Shown one piece after another: positions 19,186 to 29,079 of a stretch of 62,869 nucleotides of DNA. This DNA is from Candidatus Brockarchaeota archaeon. GTDB lineage: Archaea > Thermoproteota > EX4484-205 > JAAOZO01. A program made the translations under genes and the position numbers. The notes under the pieces were generated by a model, which saw only the letters and a program-made list of their open reading frames with translations, ran no database searches and was not told where the DNA came from. Numbering within the stretch: position 1 is the stretch's first letter; the number at the start of each line of letters is the position of its first letter. The stretch lies in the NCBI GenBank assembly GCA_017601145.1, contig JAFNIV010000007.1, positions 1 to 62,869 on the forward strand. The letters run 5' to 3'.

Positions 19186-21447
19186 ATGGCTAAGTCTTCT
19201 GTTGACATTCTTGTAAGGGGTATAGTTCAGGGTGTTGGTTTTAGGCCATTTGTTTTTCGTTTAGCTAAAGAACTAAACTTAAATGGATATGTAACCAACT
19301 CAGGAGAGGGCGTTGAGATTCACTTAGAAGGCGAAGAAAGTTCTATTAATGAATTCATATTAAGGCTAAAAAGAGATAAGCCTTCGATAGCAAGAATTGA
19401 TGAAATAGTAGAAAAAGACTCTACGCCTATGAACCTTTCTTCATTTCAAGTTATAGCAAGTAAAGAAACTAAAGTTTTTACTATTCCTCCTCCCGATATT
19501 GCTATATGTAATGACTGTAAAAATGAACTGTTGAATAAATACAACAGAAGATATCTTTATCCTTTAATAAGTTGCATGAACTGCGGACCAAGATTCACTA
19601 TAATTAAATCTTTACCATACGATAGATCAAGAACGACGCTATCCAAGTTTAAGTTGTGTAAAGATTGTGAGGCCGAGTACTTTGATCCTATAAATAGGAG
19701 GTTTAGAGCAGAACCAATTTCTTGTTGGGTATGTGGACCAAAAGTTTTCTTTGTTGAAGATGGAAAAATAGTTAAGAGCGATGATCCAATTATGATCGCT
19801 GCTGAGTTAATCAACAAGGGAGAAATAGTTGCAATAAAAGGTATTGGAGGCTTTCATCTTGCTGCAGATGCTACAAACGACGCTACTCTTAAGAAACTAA
19901 GAGCTTTAAAGAATCGCCACTTTAAACCATTTGCAGTAATGGTTAAGAATATTGATTTTGCTCGTAAGGTAGCATACTTATCAGAGGAGGAAGAGCGCAT
20001 ACTTCTTGGTCAGGAGGCTCCAATAGTTCTTGCAAAGAAGAAAGAAGATTCTCCAATTTCGGAACTTGTTTCTCCAAAGATAAACACCATTGGTATATTC
20101 TTACCTTATACTGGAATACATGTTTTGCTTCTAGAAAAGACCTCTTCACCATATCTTGTGATGACGAGTGCAAATCCAAAAGACGAAGTTATTTCTTATA
20201 AGAATAGTGATGCTATGAAGAAACTTTCCAGCTTTACTTCTCATTTTTTAATTCACAATAGAGATATTTACAATTTTGCAGACGACTCAGTTGTAAGAGT
20301 AATTGATGGGCTAAGTATATTGGTTAGAAGGTCGAGAGGTTATGTACCAATACCAATCCCAACTCCAGTAAATGTTGACAAAGTTTTTGGAATAGGTGGA
20401 GACCTAAAAAATACATTTGCTATAGGTAAGGAGAAAGAAGTCTTCATAAGCCAACATATAGGTGACCTTTCATCTTATTCTACTCAAAGGGAACTAAAAA
20501 ATTCAATAAGAAAATTTCTTAGACTAATTGCACAAGACATTAAAGTTATAGCCTTAGATATGCATCCTAACTATTACTCTAGAAAAGTAGCAGAAAGTAT
20601 GAAAACTGATATGAAAGTTGAAGTCCAACATCATCACGCTCATATCGCTGCTACTCTAGCTTCCAATAACTTAAATGGAGATGTGATTGGAGTTGCGTGT
20701 GATGGAACAGGCTATGGTGCTGATGGCAATATATGGGGATTCGAGTTTCTTTTAAGTAATTTAAAGAGTTTTAATAGGCTTGCTCATATGAAATATTTCA
20801 GGCTGCCTGGTGGAGACAAAGCTATAATTGAACCAAGACGTTTCGCTTTCTCCTTACTTTATGACATCTTAGATAAGGAAAGTTTGTTTAAGTTCGATTT
20901 AGGTTTCTCAGAAAAAGAAAAAGAATTTCTTTATGCCATGATAAAGTCTGGAACAAATTCTCCTTTAGTATCAAGTTGTGGTAGATTGTTTGATGGAATT
21001 TCAGCTTTACTTGGTGTATGTTTATTTTCTACATACGATGGAGAAGCCGCAATGGAGCTTGAGTCGATAGCAGATGAGAACGAGGAAGGCTCATATTCCT
21101 ACGACATTTCTTTTAATGGTTCAGAAATAGTTCTTGATCCTTCCAATCTAGTTGTTGGTGTAATTAATGATTTAAAAAGTAATGCTCCAAAAAGTAAAAT
21201 ATCAGCAAGGTTTCATAACACTGTAGTAAAAGCTATAAGTGAGCTTTCTATTTACCTTGCGGATGAGTACAAGTTGAAGAGAGTCGTACTAAGTGGTGGT
21301 TCGTTCTTGAACGAGATCCTAGTAAAAGGAGTGAGAAAAAATCTTATGTCAAAAGGAATAAACGTAATTTTACCTAGAGGTGTTTCAGTAAACGATTCAT
21401 GCTTGTCACTTGGCCAAGTTGTTGTTGCTTCTTCGGAGGTTGACTAG
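19186..21447 (+). CDS. hypF: Carbamoyltransferase HypF
   Basis: Acylphosphatase domain RGIVQGVGFRPFVFRLA; zinc fingers; YrdC-like and Kae1-like domains. Confidence 0.95.
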   Translation: MAKSSVDILVRGIVQGVGFRPFVFRLAKELNLNGYVTNSGEGVEIHLEGEESSINEFILRLKRDKPSIARIDEIVEKDSTPMNLSSFQVIASKETKVFTIPPPDIAICNDCKNELLNKYNRRYLYPLISCMNCGPRFTIIKSLPYDRSRTTLSKFKLCKDCEAEYFDPINRRFRAEPISCWVCGPKVFFVEDGKIVKSDDPIMIAAELINKGEIVAIKGIGGFHLAADATNDATLKKLRALKNRHFKPFAVMVKNIDFARKVAYLSEEEERILLGQEAPIVLAKKKEDSPISELVSPKINTIGIFLPYTGIHVLLLEKTSSPYLVMTSANPKDEVISYKNSDAMKKLSSFTSHFLIHNRDIYNFADDSVVRVIDGLSILVRRSRGYVPIPIPTPVNVDKVFGIGGDLKNTFAIGKEKEVFISQHIGDLSSYSTQRELKNSIRKFLRLIAQDIKVIALDMHPNYYSRKVAESMKTDMKVEVQHHHAHIAATLASNNLNGDVIGVACDGTGYGADGNIWGFEFLLSNLKSFNRLAHMKYFRLPGGDKAIIEPRRFAFSLLYDILDKESLFKFDLGFSEKEKEFLYAMIKSGTNSPLVSSCGRLFDGISALLGVCLFSTYDGEAAMELESIADENEEGSYSYDISFNGSEIVLDPSNLVVGVINDLKSNAPKSKISARFHNTVVKAISELSIYLADEYKLKRVVLSGGSFLNEILVKGVRKNLMSKGINVILPRGVSVNDSCLSLGQVVVASSEVD

Positions 21448-21448
21448 T

Positions 21449-21673
21449 ATGTGCCTAGGCATTCCTGGAAAAGTTGAAGTTATAAAAGGAAAAGAAGCAG
21501 TTGTTGATTTAGGTGGAGTTAAACGAAAAGTTAGACTTGACCTTGTTGAAGACTTAAGTCAAGGCGATTATGTTATTGTTCATGCAGGTTTTGTCATTCA
21601 AAAGTTAACTAAAGAAGAAGCCAAAGATTTACTTAATGCAATAGAAGAACTCGGTGAAGCCATGAATTGGTGA
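21449..21673 (+). CDS. hypC: Hydrogenase maturation chaperone HypC
   Basis: MCLGIPGKVEVI start; the upstream-extended ORF start at 21410 is unlikely. Confidence 0.93.
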   Translation: MCLGIPGKVEVIKGKEAVVDLGGVKRKVRLDLVEDLSQGDYVIVHAGFVIQKLTKEEAKDLLNAIEELGEAMNW

Positions 21674-22737
21674 CAGAAAGCTTTAGAGATCCAAGCCTTT
21701 CACAGCTATTCTTAAAGAAAATTTCAGAACTAAAACCAGAAGGAATAAACCTAATGGAAGTTTGTGGAACTCATACAGTAAACATATCAAGATTCGGCAT
21801 AAGGAGAGTACTACCTAAAGGATTAAGAATTGTGAGTGGGCCCGGTTGTCCTGTTTGTGTGACTTCAGACTCAGACTTATTCAAATCTTTTCAAGTTCTA
21901 GAAAAAGATGTAATTCTCTCTACGTTTGGAGATATGATAAAAGTACCACTTAAGCGGAAAACTCTTTTAAATTTAAAGGCAGAAGGAAAAGATATAAGAG
22001 TTGTTTATTCTCCTTTTGATACTATAAATTTCTTAAACAACAACAAAGAAGTTGTCTTTTTTGGAGTAGGGTTTGAAACTACATCACCAACAGTTGCAGC
22101 CTTATTAGATTACGTTGTTGAACATAATGTAAGAAATTTTTCAATTATTTCTTCTTTTAAGCTAATTCCTCCTGCACTTAAAGCGTTACTAAGCTCAAAA
22201 GACTCTAAAATAGATGGATTAATTTTACCAGGGCATGTCAGTACAATAATCGGTACCAAACCTTATGAATTCATCGTGAAAGATTATGGAATACCCTCTG
22301 TAATTACTGGTTTTGAGCCTGTAGACATACTAGTATCTATCTATTTGTTGATTAGGATGATTAAGAGTAAGAAACCGTTGCTAGTTAATGCGTACCCAAG
22401 AAGTGTAAGACCTGAAGGAAATAAAAAAGCGCAGAAACTCTTGTATAAATACTTTGAAGTTTCAGATGCTAGTTGGAGAGGGTTTGGATATTTAAGAGAA
22501 AGTGGTTTAAAATTAAAGGATTCCTTTTCAAATTATGATGCAGAACTAAAGCTTGGTATTAAGCCTGAAAACATAGATGAACCTCCTGGTTGTAGGTGTG
22601 CTGATGTTGTAAGAGGTATAATAACTCCTCCAGAGTGTCCTCTATATGGAAAAGTTTGTACTCCAGGAAATCCAATTGGTCCTTGTATGGTTTCTTCAGA
22701 AGGTGCTTGTGCTGCTTACTACAACTATGGTGGTTAA
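21667..22737 (+). CDS. hypD: Hydrogenase maturation factor HypD
   Basis: EVCGTHT, GPGCPVCVT, FFGVGFETTSPT, PPGCRCADVVRG. Confidence 0.95.
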   Translation: MVTESFRDPSLSQLFLKKISELKPEGINLMEVCGTHTVNISRFGIRRVLPKGLRIVSGPGCPVCVTSDSDLFKSFQVLEKDVILSTFGDMIKVPLKRKTLLNLKAEGKDIRVVYSPFDTINFLNNNKEVVFFGVGFETTSPTVAALLDYVVEHNVRNFSIISSFKLIPPALKALLSSKDSKIDGLILPGHVSTIIGTKPYEFIVKDYGIPSVITGFEPVDILVSIYLLIRMIKSKKPLLVNAYPRSVRPEGNKKAQKLLYKYFEVSDASWRGFGYLRESGLKLKDSFSNYDAELKLGIKPENIDEPPGCRCADVVRGIITPPECPLYGKVCTPGNPIGPCMVSSEGACAAYYNYGG

Positions 22738-22739
22738 TT

Positions 22740-23744
22740 ATGGAAATTAACTTAGAACATGGAGCTGGCGGAAAACTTACGCATGAGCTTTTTAATTCTA
22801 TTTTTTATAAGGCATTTAAAAACAAAATTCTTGAAAAGGCTGGCGATAAGGCAATTTTGAGGTTTGGCTCTACTAGAATAGCTTTCACAACAGATGCATT
22901 TGTTATGGCTCCAAAAAAAGTAAGTGGATGCACCATTGGAAAACTTAGTGTAACTGGAACTGTTAACGATTTACTTACATGTGGTGCAATACCTATGTAT
23001 CTCTCAGCTTCATTCATAATTGAAGAAGGTTATCCTATAGCAAACCTAAGCGAAATTGTAAGAGATATGTCTGAAACAGCAAAAATTTCAGGAGTTTCAA
23101 TAGTAACTGGAGATACAAAAGTTGTTGAGAGAGGTAAAGCAGATGGAGTTTATGTTATAACTTCTGGAATAGGAAAGGTTATAAAAAATTCTAATGTTTC
23201 TGGGTCTAATGCTGAGCCTGGAGATGTCATCGTGGTCTCTGGTCCTGTGGGTACTCATGGAACAGTAGTTATGTTAGCTAGAGGAGAGTTTGGGTTGTAT
23301 TCAAGTGTTTCGAGTGATTGTTGCCCACTCAATGATCTAGTTATTCCTTTAATTAAGAAGTATGGGAAAAAAATAAAGGTAATAAGAGACCCAACTAGAG
23401 GTGGCCTTGCTACAACGTTAAATGAAATTGCTAAAGAGTCGAAAGTTGGAATGGTTGTTGAAGAATCAAAAATTCCTGTCTTGGAAGAAGTTAAGTCTGC
23501 ATGCGAAGTTTTAGGAATAGACTTTTTGTCAATGGCCAACGAAGGTATAATGGTATTCATAGTGGATGCAAAGATTAAGGAAAAATTCTTAAAAGATTTA
23601 AGAAATAATCCAAAGGGGAGGCTAGCTTCAGTAATAGGCAAGGTTGTAAGTGATAAAGAGAAAAAGGTAGTACTTTCTACTTCTGTAGGAGGGGAAAGAA
23701 TTTTAGATATGGCTAAGGGACTTCCCTTACCCAGAATATGTTAA
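22740..23744 (+). CDS. hypE: Hydrogenase maturation factor HypE
   Basis: HGAGGKLTHEL, AIR-synthase fold, C-terminal ...PLPRIC; ATG at 22740 preferred over the listed 22635. Confidence 0.94.
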   Translation: MEINLEHGAGGKLTHELFNSIFYKAFKNKILEKAGDKAILRFGSTRIAFTTDAFVMAPKKVSGCTIGKLSVTGTVNDLLTCGAIPMYLSASFIIEEGYPIANLSEIVRDMSETAKISGVSIVTGDTKVVERGKADGVYVITSGIGKVIKNSNVSGSNAEPGDVIVVSGPVGTHGTVVMLARGEFGLYSSVSSDCCPLNDLVIPLIKKYGKKIKVIRDPTRGGLATTLNEIAKESKVGMVVEESKIPVLEEVKSACEVLGIDFLSMANEGIMVFIVDAKIKEKFLKDLRNNPKGRLASVIGKVVSDKEKKVVLSTSVGGERILDMAKGLPLPRIC

Positions 23745-23860
23745 ACTATTATAAAGTTAGTTGAAAGAGTATTGTTTCGATTTTAGTTAGATCTAAGTAA
23801 TGCTAAGTAGCCACCAAAAAGTTTTTAACTATCTCTAGTAGTACTAGCTAAACTCAACTC

Positions 23861-24358
23861 ATGAACCTTAAACTTAGAGATCTTGCTTTAGTTGCGCTGA
23901 TTTCAAGCATCTACGCAATAGGCACAGTTTTAATAGCCCCAATTTCTTATGGTATAGTTCAAGCAAGATTAACAGATTCTTTAATCCTCTTAAGCTACTT
24001 ACCAGAGTTTGGGTGGAGTGCAGTTTTTGGAGTTACTTTAGGGAACATAATCGCAAACTTTTTTTCCCCATATGGATTACCTGACATTGTTCTTGGTACT
24101 TTAGCAAATCTTGTTGCTTCTTTATCAGTAATGTACATATCAAAATTAAAAGTTAAACAAAAAATTGTAATTGCAGCCTTAGTTGCTTCTGTAGAAATCG
24201 CATTAATAGTTGGCATTGGGCTATTGTATATCATTTACTCTGTTGCGTCTATCGAACTAGCTTTCTTCTCAGTGTTTGTAGGAGAACTAATTTCAGTTGT
24301 ATTAGTTGGCATCATTTTAATTAAAGCTATCTCTAACATATTTAGAATGAGCAAATAA
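23861..24358 (+). CDS. QueT-family transporter
   Basis: YGIVQARLTDSLILL, FGVTLGNIIANFFSPYGLPDIVLGTLANLVAS. Confidence 0.75.
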   Translation: MNLKLRDLALVALISSIYAIGTVLIAPISYGIVQARLTDSLILLSYLPEFGWSAVFGVTLGNIIANFFSPYGLPDIVLGTLANLVASLSVMYISKLKVKQKIVIAALVASVEIALIVGIGLLYIIYSVASIELAFFSVFVGELISVVLVGIILIKAISNIFRMSK

Positions 24359-24366
24359 AACTAATT

Positions 24367-27300
24367 CTAACTTATATTCTTTTTTGCTTTGTTTATTAAT
24401 CTTTGTCTTTCTTCAGGAGGTAAAGACCTCCAGAGAAGCAATTGTTTCCGCACATCATCTATGAACCAGTAGTTTGAATTAATCCAAACATCTTGTGGTC
24501 CAGTAAGTTTATTTATGAACAAAGTAAGGCTATACTTCTTTTCCTCTTTACTTTCAAGTTCAGTTACTTTAAAAGTAACATCCTGAGTAACGTTTGCTTC
24601 ATATGGTGCGATGCTGAATGTTATTTTTATTTGATTATTCCTGTAATCTAAGGGTTGCATTGCTCTAACAATAGATATTGGTCTAACAGCTCCCGCCCCT
24701 TCATAAAATTCTCTTAGGTATTCCAATATACCAAGAGCTTCTTCATAAGTTATAAAGCTAACTGGCATTGGAACCTCCCAATTATCTTTTGAAGGTTTTG
24801 TTGGTGGTTTCCATTTTCTTTCTAGAGATGGGGTTATTACTCTGGAAGCTATATACGATGGGTATGCTGAAGCTAATAAAGAAGTTAAAATTATTACAAC
24901 TAAAGCTACCATAGTAAATATAGATGCAAAATTAACATAACCAAGCTCTTTTGGAAAGACATTTAAATAAACCATTAAAGTATTTGCTGCAAAACCAGCT
25001 AAGTATCCTATTAAACCTCCAACGATTGCATAAACCACTGTTTCAACAACAAATAGTACACTTGTAGCAAGTGGTGAAAGCCCAACAGCACTAAGTACGT
25101 AAATTTCTTTACTTCTTTCCTTTAAGTTACCAAGTAAAGTAATCATTACATTTAATGCTCCAAGTAAAGCTAAAATTTGTACGGTTTCCATTCCAACGAA
25201 TGAATAAGCTACTACTTGTGACATTTGGTATGGTTTTCCATTTTGAGAAACATAAACAATGCTATTTGTGGTATAAGCGATAGGTGTAAACATAGATGCT
25301 ATATCTTCTGATTTTTGTTTTGGTATAATACTTACTTCAGCAATATATCCGCCAAGCTCCATAGCTTTACTAAATGGAATAACCAATACTTGTGCCATTG
25401 ATAAATGTGGAACCGATCCTTGAGCTGCTTGAGAAGATACAGGGAAAACTGCAAGTTGCCCATAATAAATTCCATTTACTGGAGCTATCGGATATCCATC
25501 AATGTCTTTCAGGTTATCAAGTCTTGATGCATTATAAATTCCAGCAACTTTAAGTTTTAGTCCAAATACATTTATGTTATCTCCAACTTTTACACTTAAG
25601 TTATTTGCAAGACCATTAGATATCAAAGCCCAATTTTCTGTATTGTTTAGTAGAGAGCTATCAAAATTATTCACATATGGTAATATATTGATGTATACAT
25701 CATCTTTTGTCAGTCCTAGTGCTGCTGAAATTGAAGCGTTATTTGTTGACGAGTAAATAGGAGTTTGAAATCCTATTGTGAGTTTTGATTGTGGGTAGTA
25801 CCAAGCTCTAGGTAAAACTGTGGCATTTTTTCCAGCATAATATTTAATAGCATCAAGTAAGTAATCTGAAACAATCGCAGGTGGGATACCAATTCCATTC
25901 TTTACTAAAACTCCATCATAACTAGTTGTATAGCCATATTTTGGAACTAATCTTACAGATGTATAAGCTGAAACTGAAGTTAACGAAGTAAGAGAAAAGG
26001 CCATAACCGCAATTGTAACTACCGTAAGAATAGTTCTAAATGGTCTTTTTCTCATTTCTTCTACTGAGAAAGAAGAAGCCGTTGTAACTGTATCAAACAC
26101 TACAGATTCTGTTGTATGGTACCCTAAATATCTGTGTTCTATACTTTTTCTTACTTTTTCTGCTTCTCCTCCTATTACCCAAATAGTCAATAACAAGAGA
26201 AAAGTCATTGCTGTTCCAAGTAATCCAAGGTAGACGTTACTCATTATTGAAAAAGCTGGATGAAGAAAAGACAAAAATGCAATAAGTATCGCGGCAAATA
26301 GTCCAATTGAAATTACCCTTTTTCTTCCTTCTTGATGCAAAGTGAGTTTTTCTAAGAAGAAAGCCCCCAATATCAATAATGGAAACATTATCATTATTGA
26401 TTTTGCTGCATCGTTTATTAATGGCATAACTTCTCTGCTATAAGCTGTGTAAGCGAATGTAAAGAATGGAATTGTTGCAGAATATCCTGAGTAAAGTTTG
26501 TTTTCGCTAAATAACTTTGTCGTCTTGTTGTAAAGTATTTCTGCCTCTTTTATCGTTATATCTGCGCTAATAGTTCCTGTTTCTTTTTCCTTGAATTTTT
26601 CATACCTATCTTTAGAAATGTAAAATAAGTCTTGTGCAGATTTATATAATGTAAAGTAAATGTAGTTATTTTTATCAGAAGAAAATCCAATTCCTTCAGG
26701 ATTTGCTGAGCTAGAGTTTGTTAAAATCAACCCATTCGTTCCTTGAGTTACAACGACTACTACAAATTTAATTCCAGGCGAAGTCCATACTAAGCCAACT
26801 GGTTCATAGCCGTTGTAGTAAGATCCATAGTTTGGAGGTAAGCTTTTTGTTTGAGCGTCAAACGGTAGTATAGCTGCCATTGAAAATCCCCACCAATTGT
26901 ATCCACCAAGCCTTGGATCTTGTATTGAAGGTGTGGCTAAAGTTCTTGGATCTACTATATCGTACAATGTAGTTGTGTTTGCTTTCATAACTACTATTGT
27001 AAAGTTTTCCACTGGATGAATTGGCATAAGTGTGCTTGAAAAGTATTGCATTGCTAGCATTCCATTATTTGGTGCTATTACTATTTGTCCTGTTTCTGGA
27101 TCAGTTTTCCACCCTTGTAATATCCAAGGATAAGTTATAGTTGCAGTATTAGCTCCATAAGGTCTTGCTGCTTGGGCTATTCCGTGTATTACAAATGTAC
27201 CATTTTCTCCAGACTTCACTATAATTGTTCCTAATTTATAAGTCGAAGGAGCTACTCTTGCCGTAACCAATACATCTTTTATAGGTGAGAACCAACCACC

Positions 27301-28965
27301 ATTGGTTTCATTGTAAATTACTACTTTACCATTTATCGTAATAAATCCTGGATACCCTCTGATACTTTCAGTACTAAACCAAGTAGGTCGTAGTGTTGAT
27401 CGATCTGTTACGGTGTTCCTAAGTTGATCATCATTAGCTAATTGACTTATTATAAAAAATAAAGTTGTTAGTTCTGGTGATATTTTTTTTAAATTTGCAT
27501 ACTCCGAATCATCTATAGGTGCTCCTACGTAATTTCTACTTGACCATGCTGAAGTTATACTGAAAGCTATAATGCCACTCATAGAAACTACTTCAGAATC
27601 AAGCATATATGGATAGGGTTCAGTACCCCAAAATTGTTGATAAGAAGTATAAAACAAGAAAAAGTTATTTGCTATGGTTGAACCTTGTCCTATTCTCTTT
27701 TCATTTATTAAAAATTGTCTAAGTTCACTTGAGTTTAAATATACTAAAAGTCTATTGTAAACAGGAGTGAGTCTAGTTGGAAATCCTCCAGAATGTATCG
27801 ACGCTCCTCCATAAAAATTAAAGAAACTAGATTGTAGCATTTGAAGACCATAGCTATCGCTCGAAAACATATCAAGTCCTACAAACGACCATATCGTTTT
27901 TTTACCGTTCATAATATCATTTGAATATATATACCTATATGTGAACTCTCTGGCTCCTGCTAAAGCTTCCCAATGTCCTGAAGTAGCAACTAACCAAATA
28001 CTGTACTTTGGTGGATTGTTTTTAAAATACTTCGCTAGTTCTAGTAGTAAAGCAATGCCTATTGCATCGGCCTTACTATTTGCTAGGGCTGGAGCTATTG
28101 CCCAAGCATCGTAATGTGCTGAAATTATTATTATATCGTTAGGGTAAGTGGTTCCATTTATCTTTAAGATTATATTTTGTGCGGTAACCTCTTTATAGCT
28201 CATTCTAGACTTAACAACTATCTCATTTGCTTCTTTTAGAATTTCTCCATCTTTTGCTTGTACGATCAACCTTGGAAAATACAATGGCGTACTGAGATAC
28301 TTGCTATCGGTTTCTAGATATGTTGTCTCATTTGGTTGTATAAATATTACTCCCTTTGCTCCAAATTTTGCAGCATTTATCCAGTTGTACATTGAATTAT
28401 AGTCCATAAGAACAAAAGCTCCACTTATGTTCTTTCCTTCAAAATTTTCTATTTTTCCATCACCTACATACACTATCTTTCCTAAAGTTCCATTTTCTGG
28501 TAAGTTACACGTTTGTATACCATTTGGCCAAAGAGTGTATGCTTTAATCGTTTTGTTGAATGGAGAAATAACATTGATCGTAGCTTCTTCTTGGATTGGT
28601 ACTAGTAAACTGTAGTTTTGAATTTCAGTACTGTTATAGCCATAAATACCATTAAGATAGCTAACTATAAAATCTCTCGTTTTATAGTAGCCTTCATATC
28701 CTGTTACTCGCGAACCAAACGAAGAAATATCATTCACGATTTTTTCAACTTCAGAAACATTAAATTGTGCTGTTACATTCGAAAATTGGCTTCCTATTGG
28801 TGCATCATTTGTAAATAATTCGTTACTATTATTCTGGGAAGCGTATGCTTTGTTTGAGATCGATGGTAGTGCAGTTGCTAGAAAGAGTGCCGCAAAAAGA
28901 AAAAACAATCCTCTTCTTCTAATTCTTCTAATATTAATATTTTTAGTTAACTGCACTATTTTCAT
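24367..28965 (-). CDS. Secreted M28-peptidase-like domain fused to FtsX/MacB-type permease
   Basis: 1532 aa; signal peptide; SAHYDAW, SKADAIGIALLLELA, SGHWEALAGAREF; MRKRPFRTILT; same C-terminal domain as the 2512-7020 product. Confidence 0.75.
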   Translation of the reverse strand: MKIVQLTKNINIRRIRRRGLFFLFAALFLATALPSISNKAYASQNNSNELFTNDAPIGSQFSNVTAQFNVSEVEKIVNDISSFGSRVTGYEGYYKTRDFIVSYLNGIYGYNSTEIQNYSLLVPIQEEATINVISPFNKTIKAYTLWPNGIQTCNLPENGTLGKIVYVGDGKIENFEGKNISGAFVLMDYNSMYNWINAAKFGAKGVIFIQPNETTYLETDSKYLSTPLYFPRLIVQAKDGEILKEANEIVVKSRMSYKEVTAQNIILKINGTTYPNDIIIISAHYDAWAIAPALANSKADAIGIALLLELAKYFKNNPPKYSIWLVATSGHWEALAGAREFTYRYIYSNDIMNGKKTIWSFVGLDMFSSDSYGLQMLQSSFFNFYGGASIHSGGFPTRLTPVYNRLLVYLNSSELRQFLINEKRIGQGSTIANNFFLFYTSYQQFWGTEPYPYMLDSEVVSMSGIIAFSITSAWSSRNYVGAPIDDSEYANLKKISPELTTLFFIISQLANDDQLRNTVTDRSTLRPTWFSTESIRGYPGFITINGKVVIYNETNGGWFSPIKDVLVTARVAPSTYKLGTIIVKSGENGTFVIHGIAQAARPYGANTATITYPWILQGWKTDPETGQIVIAPNNGMLAMQYFSSTLMPIHPVENFTIVVMKANTTTLYDIVDPRTLATPSIQDPRLGGYNWWGFSMAAILPFDAQTKSLPPNYGSYYNGYEPVGLVWTSPGIKFVVVVVTQGTNGLILTNSSSANPEGIGFSSDKNNYIYFTLYKSAQDLFYISKDRYEKFKEKETGTISADITIKEAEILYNKTTKLFSENKLYSGYSATIPFFTFAYTAYSREVMPLINDAAKSIMIMFPLLILGAFFLEKLTLHQEGRKRVISIGLFAAILIAFLSFLHPAFSIMSNVYLGLLGTAMTFLLLLTIWVIGGEAEKVRKSIEHRYLGYHTTESVVFDTVTTASSFSVEEMRKRPFRTILTVVTIAVMAFSLTSLTSVSAYTSVRLVPKYGYTTSYDGVLVKNGIGIPPAIVSDYLLDAIKYYAGKNATVLPRAWYYPQSKLTIGFQTPIYSSTNNASISAALGLTKDDVYINILPYVNNFDSSLLNNTENWALISNGLANNLSVKVGDNINVFGLKLKVAGIYNASRLDNLKDIDGYPIAPVNGIYYGQLAVFPVSSQAAQGSVPHLSMAQVLVIPFSKAMELGGYIAEVSIIPKQKSEDIASMFTPIAYTTNSIVYVSQNGKPYQMSQVVAYSFVGMETVQILALLGALNVMITLLGNLKERSKEIYVLSAVGLSPLATSVLFVVETVVYAIVGGLIGYLAGFAANTLMVYLNVFPKELGYVNFASIFTMVALVVIILTSLLASAYPSYIASRVITPSLERKWKPPTKPSKDNWEVPMPVSFITYEEALGILEYLREFYEGAGAVRPISIVRAMQPLDYRNNQIKITFSIAPYEANVTQDVTFKVTELESKEEKKYSLTLFINKLTGPQDVWINSNYWFIDDVRKQLLLWRSLPPEERQRLINKAKKNIS

Positions 28966-29079
28966 TCCTAATGCTCTTCATATTTTTTGTTTCTCTTGAA
29001 TATAAAAATCTTGCTCTTGATTTGTTTGTTTAAAAAGCAAAGTTTTTAAGTACATCGAATGGAATATTAACCAACGGAA

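Noticed and set aside
23255-23641. 128-aa minus-strand ORF inside hypE
   Set aside because: Shadow of a well-supported gene.
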